This document shows, piece after piece, positions 37,401 to 47,000 of a stretch of 50,338 nt of DNA. The position numbers and the translations under genes were made by a program. The stretch's first letter is position 1; each line of letters starts with the position of its first letter. The notes beneath the pieces were generated by a model. That model had not been told where the DNA came from, did no database searches, and worked only from the letters and a program-made list of their open reading frames with translations. This DNA is from Gammaproteobacteria bacterium (GTDB lineage: Bacteria; Pseudomonadota; Gammaproteobacteria; Enterobacterales; Kangiellaceae), in assembly GCA_013373375.1 (NCBI GenBank), contig JABXHY010000016.1, positions 1 to 50,338 on the forward strand, written 5' to 3'.

Positions 37401-38658
37401 CATCTTTTATCGTAGCAGGATCCGATGAAGCATTGGCTGAGTTCACAAATTTAATCGAAACTTCTGAATTATTGTTTTGTGGCTTGTCACTCCTAGCGGT
37501 TACTTCAAGGTGAGCACTTAAGATAGTCGCGCCTTGAGGCACTAGAATATTATCAAAATGCAGTCCCGTGTCAGTCGAAAAGTTTACGCTTAGCGTTTGA
37601 CTGGTTGTATCAATCGCATTGCCTTGCACTTCGAAGTCATAATCCGATTGAGAAATCTGGCGAATAGCTTGATTTACGAAACAGCCTGCCGTTTTACCTG
37701 CGGCTAAAGCATTAGCTTGAGCCACTGAGTTAGCAGCTATCTTTGATGGGTCTGGATCGAACTCAACACGCAACTTCGGTGCATACAGCGGGTTGCTATC
37801 ATAAGTAATAAACTCTCGAAGGCTTGCCTGACTAAGCGTTGAAGTGATGTAGAAAGACATATTATTTGCGCCACACCAATCTCCATTGTTTACTATTTCT
37901 TGTACAACTGTCGCTAAATTTGAAGTCGAATAACTTGTAGGAGGATTCGTATTACCATTAGTGTCCACTAAAGGATCTGGCGCTGCAGTTTCTTCAGGTG
38001 TCCACAAAGCCGTTGTAGTGGTACCCCAGGCCGCTAAACGGTCGGAAAGACGGAACCCTGCAAAACTTGGAGAATCGCCCACATTTTCTCCGGTAATGGT
38101 AAAGGTAGGGCTTCCCAAACGTGTTTCATAGGTTGAGAAAGTAATCGATGCATCGGTAATAATAGCGCCTTGTGGAATATCCAGATCAGAAAATCGTAAA
38201 CCAATAATGCTGACATTACTGCTATCAACAATTTCTATAGATGGTGTTGTATATTCAACTTGATTACCTGTTCTACGTTGATAGGCATCATCATTGCTGT
38301 CATTAACCTGAGATAAAGCAACAGGATCAGTGGCCGCATTAACATTAAACACAGCATTTAAAATTGGCCCGCCTGGACGACCATTGAAACGCGCCATCCC
38401 AATATTCAAATTATCAATATCGGTTAAAAATTCGTACATAACATCGCGCATAACTTCTATACGAGATTCGTCCGCACCACCGGCATTCGAGTTCATACTT
38501 CCTGAAGTATCAAAAATAAACAATACATTTGGCACAACACCGCGCGAAGCCGTACTGTTGAAAAAGATTTCGGTGTCATCAGCAAAAGCGGATCGAGACG
38601 CACCAAAAAGATAGAGCGAGAGTAAGCTCGCGTATGTAATAAATCTTTTAAGTTTCAT
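34468..38658 (-). CDS. pilY1: PilY1-like pilus tip adhesin with split VWA domain
   Basis: Secreted calcium-dependent protein associated with the pilus tip, involved in pilus extension and surface sensing. Length is 1396 residues, longer than the ~1160 of P. aeruginosa PilY1. The start is the ATG preceded by GGAGG, and a signal peptide ends near AFADD. A VWA domain begins [14 protein letters not shown] and resumes near residue 505 with [12 protein letters not shown] and [11 protein letters not shown]. Two related beta-rich blocks, at about 144-301 and 342-493, sit between its halves. The C-terminal beta-propeller has [10 protein letters not shown] and an Asp-rich calcium loop ([15 protein letters not shown]). 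Several further Asp-rich loops are seen. In operon with pilX and pilE. Confidence 0.9.
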   Translation of the reverse strand: MKLKRFITYASLLSLYLFGASRSAFADDTEIFFNSTASRGVVPNVLFIFDTSGSMNSNAGGADESRIEVMRDVMYEFLTDIDNLNIGMARFNGRPGGPILNAVFNVNAATDPVALSQVNDSNDDAYQRRTGNQVEYTTPSIEIVDSSNVSIIGLRFSDLDIPQGAIITDASITFSTYETRLGSPTFTITGENVGDSPSFAGFRLSDRLAAWGTTTTALWTPEETAAPDPLVDTNGNTNPPTSYSTSNLATVVQEIVNNGDWCGANNMSFYITSTLSQASLREFITYDSNPLYAPKLRVEFDPDPSKIAANSVAQANALAAGKTAGCFVNQAIRQISQSDYDFEVQGNAIDTTSQTLSVNFSTDTGLHFDNILVPQGATILSAHLEVTARSDKPQNNNSEVSIKFVNSANASSDPATIKDAAKLSTVTWNPESFENNIIYKSPSLVTPIQSLVNSASWAIGNGMSLMLERQGGGRHVYSWNQSATRSPRLIIQYRGAYDGTGYSKRDEMKQIVTDFQARGVTPISDILLESGLYYRGEKVKYGRFRGNPENPNNRISNPNSFDASGAVKSDPICKTDPNNKVCADERITNFPNYISPIVDACQKNHIVLLTDGAPTWHTSGTDGDKEGDSKEGTDETYTRWTDGGTCDTANAGQDCAKKIVGYMSKNDQSATIAGVQTVNTHTIGFNYDSTFLSDLAAEGGGFYKTANDRDELLEVLNDIADSILKTNATFVSAGLTVNQYNRLTNDDQLYFSLFEPSNGERWPGNVKRYRFDNGTILDANGNGAVDVLNGEFRPTSKSFWTDDGVVDGNEVALGGFAGEQTVPRKLYSNIVAGEITDAANTMSDSNTNFTQALLDVTTAEQRTSVINWALGYDETTGTTPHNLIGDPLHSRPTLLTYNEDGVDANGDPISVPKNVIYVGTNNGYLHSVDATDGSEMWSFVPEELLDLLKVKKNNPGITGSIHEYGMDGEITIHLEDTKINDVFNGIVDAGEKAYLYVGMRRGGSTYFAFDISDMDAPKLMFTINPARVDDGQTDYASLGQTWSRVSVGRMHIGGEKNRLVMIFGGGYDIEQDLDDTASRAVTVGNDVYVADALTGEMLWKASEADVKTNAGAISTMNAVPAGPRVVDFDSDGLVDNIYVSDTAGQIFRFDVDNENQKISGGRLARVQSGLTKFENRRFYNSPDVALIRTPGNTFVSVSIGSGYRAHPLSKVVQDQLYVFRDTGVLQNEFTKDLTLADLVEQDFTDNDNDGVFDATQSLADSTSGKAGWYFILPTEGEKVLANTLTFANTLFFTTYIPPDPSDATSCAPPAGSSRLYALSVVDGSPVYDFNSDSTIDEDDLFVSLPGSGIAPEAQVISEVGDGGVDLTVCVGRNCLPEIPLGTPLTVMPVKWREVTN

Positions 38659-38687
38659 AATTACCTCCAACCTCTAAGGTGCACTAA

Positions 38688-39269
38688 TTAATTTCCGCCC
38701 TGTGCTATCGACGAGCAAGCACTGGAAAGCTGAAAACCATACCATTCGACTTCGGCATTCATACCTTCTGCCGAGCCAACTGAATTAACTTGAAACACGA
38801 GACACCCAGGACTGCCTGGCTGACCAATACTGTAACCAAAACACATATCATTTCGGCAACCTAAACTTTGAACACTCACTGCAACTTGTAGGGAATTACC
38901 GTCCAGTCTTGCACCATCACACGGAATCATAGTGCCTGTGCCATCATCACACATCGCCGTGCAGTCGGCTTCTTCGCCATTTTCGTCAACACAAAATGAG
39001 ACGGAACCACTTAAGTTAGCTCTCAATAAAATATGATCTGGGTCGAGTTCGTTTCCAGAAACGGCCATATTATTAAATGCGCCTATACCAGAATCTGCAG
39101 CAGCAAAAACCCAGTTGCTTTGATGAATGTTAGCGGCCATGCGCTCTTGAAAAATACCATTTTGTACCGCAACTACTCCAACAATCATGAGTACAGCTAA
39201 CAAAATTAATCCAACAATTAAAGACGCACCTTTCTGATTTGGAACACCTTTACGAATCGTTACACTCAT
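38688..39269 (-). CDS. pilX: Minor pilin-like PilX
   Basis: Pilus assembly protein of 193 residues. The N-terminus NQKG/ASLIVGLILLAVLMIVG resembles a prepilin signal, with a Ser-Leu-Ile start in place of the usual Phe-Thr-Leu and no Glu at position 5. That is the known PilX pattern, similar to GspK-type tip pilins. Later NIHQSNWVFAAADSGIGAFNN matches the PilX helical region. Four or more cysteine residues occur in the globular part. AGGTGA precedes the ATG. It is 29 nt upstream of pilY1. Confidence 0.85.
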   Translation of the reverse strand: MSVTIRKGVPNQKGASLIVGLILLAVLMIVGVVAVQNGIFQERMAANIHQSNWVFAAADSGIGAFNNMAVSGNELDPDHILLRANLSGSVSFCVDENGEEADCTAMCDDGTGTMIPCDGARLDGNSLQVAVSVQSLGCRNDMCFGYSIGQPGSPGCLVFQVNSVGSAEGMNAEVEWYGFQLSSACSSIAQGGN

Positions 39270-39280
39270 AACTTCACCTA

Positions 39281-40030
39281 CTATTGCGAGGGACTACTAA
39301 TGATTGCAAAAGCCGCATTTGGCATCGCAATGGTTTTTGAAAAATTTCGACGAATTCGGTTATCAGTAAAATCAAAAGATTCGTCTAACACATTGATCGT
39401 TGTCGCCGGAACATCGAATGAAAAGTTTTCATCTGAACGAACTACCAAACCAATTTGAACGGCAATCACGCTACCAGTTAATGCTCCGGTACTAACATCT
39501 CCGGCATCTATATAAGTATCAACAACCGCATCGCCATCGTTATCTACTCCGTAAAGCACTTGAAAAGTTTCGATGTTATTAATGACCGGCTGAGCAGCAG
39601 CACCGCCATTTCCCTGACAAAATAATGAGTTGTTTTGCTGGAAAAAACGGTTTCGAACGACTCTACCTGTGACGGTGGAGCCATTACAGTCGATACCAGT
39701 ATCAACGATAGCTTGTCGAACAAAGGTTATTGCGTCGGGTGCACCGTCAGCCCCTTCTGAAGATAAAGCAATATCCACAGGCATTACCGCATCAGCAGAC
39801 GAATCAATCGCTCCTTCGAACCAGCCTGAGTTTCTTGCTGTTTGCTCAATATAAAGCATCGCAAAACGCCCATCCGTTTGAAGGTTAGCGAGTTGTTCTT
39901 GCATAGTGAAAGAACGCTTGCTTCCCATGAAAACTGAGATGACGCCTCCAAGTAACAAAAGCCCTAACAATCCAGCAACCATCAACTCGACTAAACTGAA
40001 ACCTGACTGCTTAGAGAAATTCATTTTCAT
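39281..40030 (-). CDS. pilW: Minor pilin PilW
   Basis: Minor pilin of 249 residues. The prepilin leader MKMNFSKQSG is followed by FSLVELMVAGLLGLLLLGGV, with Glu5 present. The ATG at 40030 overlaps the pilV stop (ATGA) and has GGAGG about 7 nt upstream. A reading from 40144 would place the leader 38 residues inside and is rejected. The globular part includes TMQEQLANLQTDGRFAMLYIEQTARNSGW-like sequence typical of PilW. It is 11 nt ahead of pilX. Confidence 0.92.
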   Translation of the reverse strand: MKMNFSKQSGFSLVELMVAGLLGLLLLGGVISVFMGSKRSFTMQEQLANLQTDGRFAMLYIEQTARNSGWFEGAIDSSADAVMPVDIALSSEGADGAPDAITFVRQAIVDTGIDCNGSTVTGRVVRNRFFQQNNSLFCQGNGGAAAQPVINNIETFQVLYGVDNDGDAVVDTYIDAGDVSTGALTGSVIAVQIGLVVRSDENFSFDVPATTINVLDESFDFTDNRIRRNFSKTIAMPNAAFAIISSPSQ

Positions 40031-40581
40031 GGTATTACCTCCAGAATTACGCAATCCTTGGTATCGGCAACTCCTAATCCAGTGCATCGCTGATTGAGCA
40101 CCTGCACTTGGCCAAGGTCCGTTCGCGCGGACGTTGGAGTCCATGCAACAGCGATTCGAGCACGAATGCCGTTTACAACGGTTACAAAAACTTCGCCATC
40201 AGGAAGATCGTTTTGAGCTGCATCGCAAACCTGCCAGCGATCGTAAGCAACCCGCTGTGCTTGAGTACAGACACTATCGACGCATGATGTAGCAGCTGCA
40301 GTACAGGAAAATGCAGTTGAGGTACTGTCATAATCCGCTACGATATCCGACAGTAACGAGCTACCGTTGTAAAGTTCATTTTTAGCAACTCTCATTTTAG
40401 ACGCCAAATTTTCGGCTATCTCAGTTGCCTGAGAGCGGTAATAACCTTCTTGATTTGCATTCAAACTGGTTAGCTGTAACGCAGCAACACCAAGTAACCC
40501 GATACCTAAAACAAGCACGGTTACTAAAACTTCCATTAAAGAAATACCTTTTTGATTAATCACAATCTCAGCACCCCCCAT
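40027..40581 (-). CDS. pilV: Minor pilin PilV
   Basis: Minor pilin with prepilin signal INQKG followed by ISLMEVLVTVLVLGIGLLGVA (Glu5 present). The downstream QLTSLNANQEGYYRSQATEIAENL is typical of PilV. The start is uncertain. The ATG at 40581 gives a 12-residue leader and overlaps fimT by 14 nt. A GTG at 40563 gives a 6-residue leader after a GGGGGG stretch. The GTG at 40611 looks too long. With the ATG the protein has 184 residues. It overlaps pilW by 4 nt (ATGA). Confidence 0.88.
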   Translation of the reverse strand: MGGAEIVINQKGISLMEVLVTVLVLGIGLLGVAALQLTSLNANQEGYYRSQATEIAENLASKMRVAKNELYNGSSLLSDIVADYDSTSTAFSCTAAATSCVDSVCTQAQRVAYDRWQVCDAAQNDLPDGEVFVTVVNGIRARIAVAWTPTSARTDLGQVQVLNQRCTGLGVADTKDCVILEVIP

Positions 40582-41062
40582 CCGGAGTATCGACACTAGA
40601 GACACCACCACCAGTGGTGACCGTCATATCTCTTCCATTTCCAGTGATGCTACAAGTTCTAAAAACTATTTGCCCTTGTCCATCTGCTCTGAAACCAGTC
40701 GGAGCAAACGATAAAAAAGTAATTGTTGGAGTGGGTGTCATTGATATTGCATTACCACCATCGCAAGCAAATGACTGAAGTAAATCAGCTCCATCTTCTA
40801 CTTGATTGTTACCATCTGGGTCTCGACCAACTCGAAAGGCTGGCTGAATTGCTGATGCAGCGTCAGCTGCAACTAACACGGTTTGTCGATTACCAATGGC
40901 TTCAGACTTAGCATACTGAATAGCGGCTACCAGTTTATTGGCACAAGCCACTAGTTGATTATTTTGAACCGTCGATTGAAACGCAGGAATAGCAAATGCT
41001 GCCAGTATCCCGACTATCGCTATCGCAAACATTAACTCCAAAAGCGTGAAACCTTTTTGCAT
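40568..41062 (-). CDS. fimT: GspH/FimT-family minor pseudopilin
   Basis: First gene of the minor pilin operon, at the place of fimU in Pseudomonas. The leader MQKG is followed by FTLLELMFAIAIVGILAAF with Glu5. The GspH-type globular domain includes NKLVAAIQYAKSEAIGNRQ and ends in FRTCSITGNGRDMTVTTGG. The ATG at 41062 has AGGTG 5 nt upstream. A TTG at 41089 is rejected because it would lengthen the short leader. Length is 164 residues. Its upstream region has CRP-like and repeat elements. Confidence 0.9.
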   Translation of the reverse strand: MQKGFTLLELMFAIAIVGILAAFAIPAFQSTVQNNQLVACANKLVAAIQYAKSEAIGNRQTVLVAADAASAIQPAFRVGRDPDGNNQVEDGADLLQSFACDGGNAISMTPTPTITFLSFAPTGFRADGQGQIVFRTCSITGNGRDMTVTTGGGVSSVDTPDGGC

Positions 41063-41092
41063 GGCACCTGTCTCTTGTTTTTCCACCAAGTA

Positions 41093-41098
41093 ATAATA
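41093..41098 (-). promoter_or_regulatory. Extended -10 of the minor pilin operon
   Basis: On the minus strand TG (41101-41100), one base, then TATTAT (41098-41093). The position where a -35 would lie reads CTAGCT, which is a poor match, so an activator is probably needed. The predicted leader before fimT is about 25 nt. Confidence 0.45.
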
Positions 41099-41121
41099 AC
41101 AGTAGCAAAAAGTCTAGCTAG

Positions 41122-41157
41122 GATAAGCAGATAAGCGATAAAAGCACGCCGATAAGC
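41122..41157. repeat. GATAAGC direct-repeat array upstream of the pilin promoter
   Basis: Three exact GATAAGC units (41122-41128, 41130-41136, 41151-41157) and one interrupted GATAAAAGC (41137-41145). They lie directly upstream of the missing -35 of the pilin promoter, where an activator would bind. Confidence 0.6.
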
Positions 41158-41170
41158 GGTAATTAGAGGG

Positions 41171-41201
41171 CTGTAGGTGTGAAACGCATCACATCCTACA
41201 G
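41171..41201. promoter_or_regulatory. CRP/Vfr-type site within a longer palindrome
   Basis: TGTGA (41178-41182), six bases, TCACA (41189-41193) is a perfect CRP core. It is framed by CTGTAGG (41171-41177) and CCTACAG (41195-41201). The centre lies about 100 bp upstream of the predicted pilin operon start. It could also fold as an RNA hairpin behind ispH, but no T run follows on the minus strand. Confidence 0.6.
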
Positions 41202-41248
41202 GCACAATTGAGAATAAACGTGTGAATTATGTAAACAGTTGATTTTTA

Positions 41249-42178
41249 CTATCGTAGTTCGGTCGGCAACACAAAAACGATATCTTCGGGTTGACCACTA
41301 AGCTCTTTTAACTCTGAGCCTCCGAGCTCTTTTAGTCTTGCAACCACATCTTCTACCAATACTTCAGGAGCAGAAGCGCCAGCTGTTACACCCACTCTGT
41401 CGACATTTAACAACCAGTCAGACTCTATTTCGGAAGCATTATCAACCAAAAAAGCTCTGGTTCCTTGCTTTTCAGCCAGTTCTCTCAGGCGGTTAGAGTT
41501 CGAACTATTTTGTGAACCAACCACTAAAACTAAGTCGACTTGAGCAGCTATATCACGAACTGCATCCTGTCGGTTTTGGGTCGCGTAACAAATGTCATCC
41601 TTTTTGGGGCCTTGTATATTCGGAAACTTGGCCTGCAAAGCTTCAATAATTTGTTTGGTATCGTCCACGGAAAGGGTCGTTTGAGTAACAAAGTGGAGAT
41701 TGTCTGCATTAGTCACGTTTAATCGCTGAACATCTTCGACTGTTTCAACTAAATAAATGCCCTTTGAATCTTTTGCATACTGCCCCATTGTTCCTTCAAC
41801 TTCCGGATGGCCTTTATGTCCTATCAAAACACACTCTTCGTCCTTGCGACTGGCACGAACAACTTCCATATGAACCTTAGTTACAAGAGGACAAGTAGCA
41901 TCAAATACTTTCAGGTTTCTTTGTACGGCTTCATCCTTAACTCTCTGGGACACACCATGAGCGCTGAAGATACAAATACTATTTGCCGGTATGTCTGCAA
42001 TATGCTCAACAAAAATCGCCCCTTTTTCTCTCAAACCATCCACTACGAATTTGTTATGAACGACTTCGTGACGCACGTAAATAGGAGCTCCAAAAACTTC
42101 CAGAGCTCTGTTCACTATTTCTATTGCACGGTCGACACCAGCACAGAAACCTCTTGGGTTAGCCAGCAATATGTCCAT
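41249..42178 (-). CDS. ispH: 4-hydroxy-3-methylbut-2-enyl diphosphate reductase
   Basis: [4Fe-4S] enzyme making isopentenyl and dimethylallyl diphosphate, last step of the MEP pathway. The three cluster cysteines are in [12 protein letters not shown] (near residue 12), [12 protein letters not shown] (near 96) and [11 protein letters not shown] (near 197). The catalytic Glu is in [14 protein letters not shown]. Length is 309 residues. It depends on the Fe-S machinery encoded at the left of the window. Its ATG is preceded by GAGGAG, part of a duplicated ribosome-site segment. Confidence 0.97.
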   Translation of the reverse strand: MDILLANPRGFCAGVDRAIEIVNRALEVFGAPIYVRHEVVHNKFVVDGLREKGAIFVEHIADIPANSICIFSAHGVSQRVKDEAVQRNLKVFDATCPLVTKVHMEVVRASRKDEECVLIGHKGHPEVEGTMGQYAKDSKGIYLVETVEDVQRLNVTNADNLHFVTQTTLSVDDTKQIIEALQAKFPNIQGPKKDDICYATQNRQDAVRDIAAQVDLVLVVGSQNSSNSNRLRELAEKQGTRAFLVDNASEIESDWLLNVDRVGVTAGASAPEVLVEDVVARLKELGGSELKELSGQPEDIVFVLPTELR

Positions 42179-42180
42179 TA

Positions 42181-42206
42181 TTACTCCTCAAATAGTTACT
42201 CCTCAA
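42181..42206 (-). repeat. Duplicated Shine-Dalgarno segment before ispH
   Basis: The 11-nt unit TTGAGGAGTAA on the minus strand occurs twice, at 42181-42191 and 42196-42206, separated by 4 nt, directly before the ispH ATG. The copy next to the ATG is the working ribosome site. The second could act as a standby site. Confidence 0.7.
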
Positions 42207-42220
42207 TTCGTTCGACCTGC

Positions 42221-42670
42221 TCAATGTGTTGTTGGAGGACTGTCAATTGATAAAAGTTCAATTTCAAATGTGATGCTATGACCTGCAAGCGGGTGATTAA
42301 AGTCGACTTTGACCGAGTGTCCTTCAATACTTCTAACTATACCGGGCATAGTACTACCATTAGGTTGCTCAAATGCAATCATAGCCCCATCTGACAATTC
42401 AATATCTTGCGGAAACTGAGAAATGTCCATGAATTGAATAAAATTTGGATCAGTTTCTCCAAACGCGTCTGCTGCAGTTAACTTAAACTTTTTCTTATCA
42501 CCTTCTTTCATTCCTACAAGATGCTGTTCCATAGCCTCACTAACTGCATCAGTACCGAGTTCAATAATGGCGGGCTTACCATTCGCTCGACTTGACTCCG
42601 CGATACTGCCATCGTCCAGCGAAAGTGTCATATGCACATAAACTTGTGAATCGCTTTTAACTTGTTTCAT
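42221..42670 (-). CDS. fkpB: FKBP-type peptidyl-prolyl isomerase (SlpA-like)
   Basis: Small cytoplasmic prolyl isomerase, 149 residues, of the SlpA/SlyD type. An FKBP core (VHMTLSLDDGSIAESSRANGKPAIIELG, LVGMKEGDKKKFKLTAADAFGETDP) is interrupted by an insert-in-flap domain and ends with VDFNHPLAGHSITFEIELLSI. Its ATG overlaps the lspA stop (ATGA). Placement between lspA and ispH is the classic order. Confidence 0.93.
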   Translation of the reverse strand: MKQVKSDSQVYVHMTLSLDDGSIAESSRANGKPAIIELGTDAVSEAMEQHLVGMKEGDKKKFKLTAADAFGETDPNFIQFMDISQFPQDIELSDGAMIAFEQPNGSTMPGIVRSIEGHSVKVDFNHPLAGHSITFEIELLSIDSPPTTH

Positions 42671-43191
42671 TTTGCTGCACTATTTTTACTGTCGCTCGAT
42701 TCTGACTGACTCATAAACAAACTTTCGATTATCAACATCGCAGCGCCAATCGATATCGCTGTATCCGCAATATTAAAAGTTGGCCAATGCGACACACCTT
42801 TTTCCCAAAACCAGTCGATAAAATCTATTACGTAGCCATATGCAATTCGATCATAAGCGTTACCAAGGGCACCACTTAACACTAAAGCAAGAGATATCGA
42901 TAGCCAACGGTCAGTTGATTTTATTCTCGATAGCCAAACAATCAACGCGACACTCACACAAACGGCGAAAATTGACAGCCCCCACTTTTGCCATCCTCCC
43001 GCGTCAGCTAAAAAACTAAACGCCGCGCCGTAATTAAACGCCAACCGAAAGTCAAAATGCGGCATTACCTGAATAGTATTGCCTTCAGCCAAAGCGGTTA
43101 ATGCCCATTGCTTGGTGACTTGATCAATCACGAGTAAAACAATAGTTATCCAGATCCAAAACAACCCAGATTGTTTTAATTTGCTTATCAC
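42667..43191 (-). CDS. lspA: Lipoprotein signal peptidase
   Basis: Aspartyl protease of the inner membrane that removes signal peptides from prolipoproteins. The 174-residue protein has four membrane segments. The catalytic Asp residues are in GALGNAYDRI and FNIADTAI, with the N-terminal LLVIDQVTKQWAL. The start is GTG, overlapping the ileS TAG stop by one base, with GGAG 8 nt upstream. Translationally coupled to ileS and fkpB. Confidence 0.96.
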   Translation of the reverse strand: MISKLKQSGLFWIWITIVLLVIDQVTKQWALTALAEGNTIQVMPHFDFRLAFNYGAAFSFLADAGGWQKWGLSIFAVCVSVALIVWLSRIKSTDRWLSISLALVLSGALGNAYDRIAYGYVIDFIDWFWEKGVSHWPTFNIADTAISIGAAMLIIESLFMSQSESSDSKNSAAK

Positions 43192-45992
43192 TAGGCAAAC
43201 TCCCTTGATTCACCTTCACCGTCGACATTTTCAATGCAGCGACCACAAATTGTTTCATGACTTTTGATTTGCCCCACGTCTTCTATACGATGCCAGCAGC
43301 GCTCGCACTTTGAGCTCGACGAAACATTTATTTCAAGGCTAAGTCCTTTCAACTCGGTTGAACTGCCTTTGTCACCGGATACAACTTTTGCACTCGACGT
43401 AATCAAAACAAAACGTAACTCATTGCCTAATTTACTTAGTGAGTCATACCATTCGTCACTCGCGTATAAAGTCACTTCTGCTTCCAGAGAGCTGCCGATA
43501 GTTTTTGCGACACGCATGGCTTCAATTGCTTTGTTAACCGCAGTTTTAACGTTACGAATTTTATCCCAATCGGCAAGACTGATCGAAGAATCCTCGTATG
43601 CGAACAAATCGTCGTACCATGTCGCAGTAAAAACGGTATCGCTATTTTCACCCGGTAAGAATTCCCACGCTTCTTCAGCTGTAAAAGTTAATACAGGAGC
43701 CATCCATCGAATCAAAGCTTGCGAAATTAAGTACAACGCCGACTGACAAGAGCGATGAGCTAAGCTGCCTCGTTTTGCTGTGTACTGTCGATCTTTGATG
43801 ATATCAAGATAAAAACTTCCCATATCCATCGCGCAAAAATGATGTATTTGTTGAACCACTTGCCAGGTTGTGTAACTCTCATAAGCAGACTGAATCGCTT
43901 GCTGTGATTGTAAAGCTGCATTAACAGCCCATCGATCCAACGGAAGCATATCGTCTTTAGAAACCATATCTTTTGCAGGATCAAAGCCGTGTAAATTAGA
44001 TAATAAAAATCGAGTTGTGTTTCGAATACGTCGATAGGTGTCAGCAGTACGTTTTAAAATTTCTTTCGAAACTGCAATTTCACCTCGGTAATCGGTCGAT
44101 GCTACCCAAAGTCTCAAAACATCAGCACCAAGTTCATTAATAACTTCTTGTGGCGAAACAACATTGCCTTTTGACTTCGACATTTTTTCGCCTTTCTCGT
44201 CTACCGTAAAACCATGAGTCAACACAGCTTTGTAGGGTGCCCGCTCATTTATTGCTACACCCGTCATTAGTGACGATTGGAACCAACCACGATGCTGATC
44301 AGAACCTTCAAGATAAATGTCAGCTGGCTCTTGTAACTCCTCGCGTACCGCTAGCACGCAGGCATGCGTAACTCCCGAGTCAAACCAAACATCAAGCGTA
44401 TCATCTATTTTCATATATCGTTCGGTGTTTTCCTGCACTAACTCAGACAGCTCCATATCAAACCAGGCTTGAATCCCCTCTTGCTCTATTTTAACTGCAG
44501 CTTTCTGCATTAACTCAACAGCATCAGGATGTGGCTCGCCGGTTTCTTTGTCTACAACCAAACATAAAGGAACACCCCAAGTTCGTTGACGAGAAATACA
44601 CCAGTCTGGACGACCATCTACCATACCTTCAATACGGGCTTGCCCCCAATCTGGAACCCATTGAACATTTTTGATTTCAGAAAGTGCTTGGTCGCGCAAA
44701 CCATTTTTGGTCATACTGATGAACCACTGCGGTGTCGTTCGAAAAATAAGAGGCGTTTTTGTTCTCCAGCAATGAGGATAACTATGAGTCAGCTTTGTTC
44801 GCCGGACGAGTGCTTGGCGTTCAGCTAACAACTCACAGATATTATCCTCGACTTTGTAAACGTGTTGGCCAGCAAAAATCGGAGTGGCATCACTGTAAAC
44901 ACCATCTGGTCCAACGTAATTTAATAAACTTAAATTGTATTTCTTGCCAACATTAAAGTCATCCGCACCATGATCGGGTGCAGTATGAACCAAACCAGTA
45001 CCTGCATCGGTAGTAACATGATCGCCAAGAATTAGCGGCACCTGCTTTTCATAAAACGGATGCGACACCAACACACCATCTAAATCTTTGCCGCTGGCTG
45101 TACCAACTACTTCGTAGTTATCAATGTCGTAACGTTGCATGATGTTATCGACCATTTCACGAGCGAAAACTAACAGCTCAGGCCCATTTCCAGCGTCTAA
45201 CTCAACCAAGGCATAATCTAAGTCGGGATGGATTGAAATAGCTTGATTCGATGGGAGAGTCCACGGAGTCGTTGTCCAGATAACAGCTGAAACAGGCAGT
45301 GAGTTTGAGTTTTCATAATGAAAAAGTTTGCTGAGTTCACTTTCCGCTTTAAAACGAACATCAATAGAAGCGGAAGTTTTTTCATGATATTCCACTTCTG
45401 CTTCAGCTAGTGCAGAACCACCGACAACGCTCCAATAAACAGGCTTAACACCTTTGTGCAAGTGTCCATTCGAAACGATTTTTGCAAGCGCTCTTACAAT
45501 ATTAGCTTCAAACTTAAAATCCATAGTTAAGTATGGGTTATCCCACTCACCAAAAACACCGAGCCTTATGAAGTCTTTCTTCTGACCTTCGACTTGCTTT
45601 GCTGCATAATCACGGCACTTTTTTCTAAAATCAGAAAAAGGAACTTTTACTCCTGCTTTACCAATCTTCTTTTCAACATTATGTTCTATTGGTAAACCAT
45701 GACAGTCCCACCCCGGAACATAGGGAGCATCAAAACCGCTCAATCCACGAGATTTAACGACTATATCTTTCAGAATTTTATTCACCGCATGGCCAATATG
45801 AATATCGCCATTGGCGTAAGGAGGACCATCATGCAAAATAAACTTTGGACGTCCTTCACTGGCTTTTCTAATTTGCTGATAAATTCCTTTCTTCTGCCAT
45901 TGCTCAAGCATTTTAGGTTCACGTTGCGCTAAACTGGCTTTCATTGGAAAGTCAGTTTTCGGTAAATTTAGCGTCTGCTTGTAATCAGCCAT
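43191..45992 (-). CDS. ileS: Isoleucyl-tRNA synthetase
   Basis: Class I aminoacyl-tRNA synthetase, 933 residues. The HIGH motif is in [13 protein letters not shown] near residue 65, and the KMSKS motif in [12 protein letters not shown]. The CP1 editing domain lies between them. The C-terminus has the zinc-binding motif [12 protein letters not shown] with the second pair CGRCIENV. This is the bacterial type, of usual length. It is 12 nt after ribF and coupled to lspA. Confidence 0.97.
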   Translation of the reverse strand: MADYKQTLNLPKTDFPMKASLAQREPKMLEQWQKKGIYQQIRKASEGRPKFILHDGPPYANGDIHIGHAVNKILKDIVVKSRGLSGFDAPYVPGWDCHGLPIEHNVEKKIGKAGVKVPFSDFRKKCRDYAAKQVEGQKKDFIRLGVFGEWDNPYLTMDFKFEANIVRALAKIVSNGHLHKGVKPVYWSVVGGSALAEAEVEYHEKTSASIDVRFKAESELSKLFHYENSNSLPVSAVIWTTTPWTLPSNQAISIHPDLDYALVELDAGNGPELLVFAREMVDNIMQRYDIDNYEVVGTASGKDLDGVLVSHPFYEKQVPLILGDHVTTDAGTGLVHTAPDHGADDFNVGKKYNLSLLNYVGPDGVYSDATPIFAGQHVYKVEDNICELLAERQALVRRTKLTHSYPHCWRTKTPLIFRTTPQWFISMTKNGLRDQALSEIKNVQWVPDWGQARIEGMVDGRPDWCISRQRTWGVPLCLVVDKETGEPHPDAVELMQKAAVKIEQEGIQAWFDMELSELVQENTERYMKIDDTLDVWFDSGVTHACVLAVREELQEPADIYLEGSDQHRGWFQSSLMTGVAINERAPYKAVLTHGFTVDEKGEKMSKSKGNVVSPQEVINELGADVLRLWVASTDYRGEIAVSKEILKRTADTYRRIRNTTRFLLSNLHGFDPAKDMVSKDDMLPLDRWAVNAALQSQQAIQSAYESYTTWQVVQQIHHFCAMDMGSFYLDIIKDRQYTAKRGSLAHRSCQSALYLISQALIRWMAPVLTFTAEEAWEFLPGENSDTVFTATWYDDLFAYEDSSISLADWDKIRNVKTAVNKAIEAMRVAKTIGSSLEAEVTLYASDEWYDSLSKLGNELRFVLITSSAKVVSGDKGSSTELKGLSLEINVSSSSKCERCWHRIEDVGQIKSHETICGRCIENVDGEGESREFA

Positions 45993-46004
45993 TGTGTTTT
46001 CCAG

Positions 46005-46934
46005 TCAATTTAATAATTCAATTTTACGTTTTGCGTTATCAACATCGATAGCAATTTGCTGTTTTAAAAATTCCACCGAATCGAATTTCTTTTCATCTCG
46101 AATTTTTCTCACAAATTCTACGGTTACTTCTTTACCGTAACAATCTTTTTCAAAGTCAAAAACATGCACTTCGAGTCGATTGATATTTCCTTTTACAGTT
46201 GGTCTTCGTCCAATATTTGCAACGCCCCAAAAACATTCGTTAGCCAGTCCGAAAACCTTCACAAGAAAAACACCTTGTAATGGACTGACTTTTCTTTTGA
46301 GCGCCAGGTTTAACGTCGGGAAATTGATCGTTCTTCCAAGTTTGTCGCCATGAGCAACCTTGCCTTCGATCGAATAGCGACGACCTAGCAATTTCTCTGC
46401 TAAGTCAAATTTTCCGTTCGCCAAATATTGACGAACCAAAGTGCTACTAACTCGATCCACACCATGAGTTATTGAAGCGGTGTTTTGCACCTCAAATTTT
46501 CCAGCACCATGTTGTTGCAACAGAGCATAATCGCCACTTCGCTTCACTCCAAACCGAAAGTCATCTCCGACAATTAAATGTTTTACTGCTAACTTTTCCA
46601 CTAACAAGTCGTCAATAAAATGTTCAGCCTTCATAGACGCTAACGCTTCTGAAAACTTCAGGCAAATAACTTTTTCGACTCCGAGCTGTTTAAATATTCG
46701 CCACTTCTCGCGAAATCGAGTTAATCTTGCTGGTGCATTTTCACCAGCAAAGAACTCCTGTGGATCTGGTTCAAATACAATCACTGCAGACTCTCGATTT
46801 TGCAGTTTAGCCAGCCGAATAACTTCGTTTATTATTTGCTGATGACCAATATGAATACCATCGAACTTACCGATTGTGGCTACACACGGCTGCAACTGCT
46901 TAGTGATTGACTCAAGCCCTCTTATCAGTTGCAT
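46005..46934 (-). CDS. ribF: Bifunctional riboflavin kinase / FAD synthetase
   Basis: Makes FMN and then FAD from riboflavin. The N-terminal adenylyltransferase domain has TIGKFDGIHIGHQQII and VFEPDPQEFF. The C-terminal kinase domain begins near residue 185 with YSIEGKVAHGDKLGRTINFPTLNL and carries VANIGRRPTV and EVHVFDFEKDCYGK. Length is 309 residues. AGGTGA precedes the ATG. It is 66 nt after murJ and heads the ileS group. Confidence 0.96.
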   Translation of the reverse strand: MQLIRGLESITKQLQPCVATIGKFDGIHIGHQQIINEVIRLAKLQNRESAVIVFEPDPQEFFAGENAPARLTRFREKWRIFKQLGVEKVICLKFSEALASMKAEHFIDDLLVEKLAVKHLIVGDDFRFGVKRSGDYALLQQHGAGKFEVQNTASITHGVDRVSSTLVRQYLANGKFDLAEKLLGRRYSIEGKVAHGDKLGRTINFPTLNLALKRKVSPLQGVFLVKVFGLANECFWGVANIGRRPTVKGNINRLEVHVFDFEKDCYGKEVTVEFVRKIRDEKKFDSVEFLKQQIAIDVDNAKRKIELLN

Positions 46935-47000
46935 GTTTTTCGGTCACCTACTTGCTCAAAAAGGGCTGGATTATAACCGATAGCCTGCGGATACAACAGG

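Noticed and set aside
41063-41248. Sigma54 promoter ahead of the pilin operon
   Set aside because: The TTGCT on the minus strand has no GG 10 bp upstream of its GC, so the -24/-12 pattern fails.
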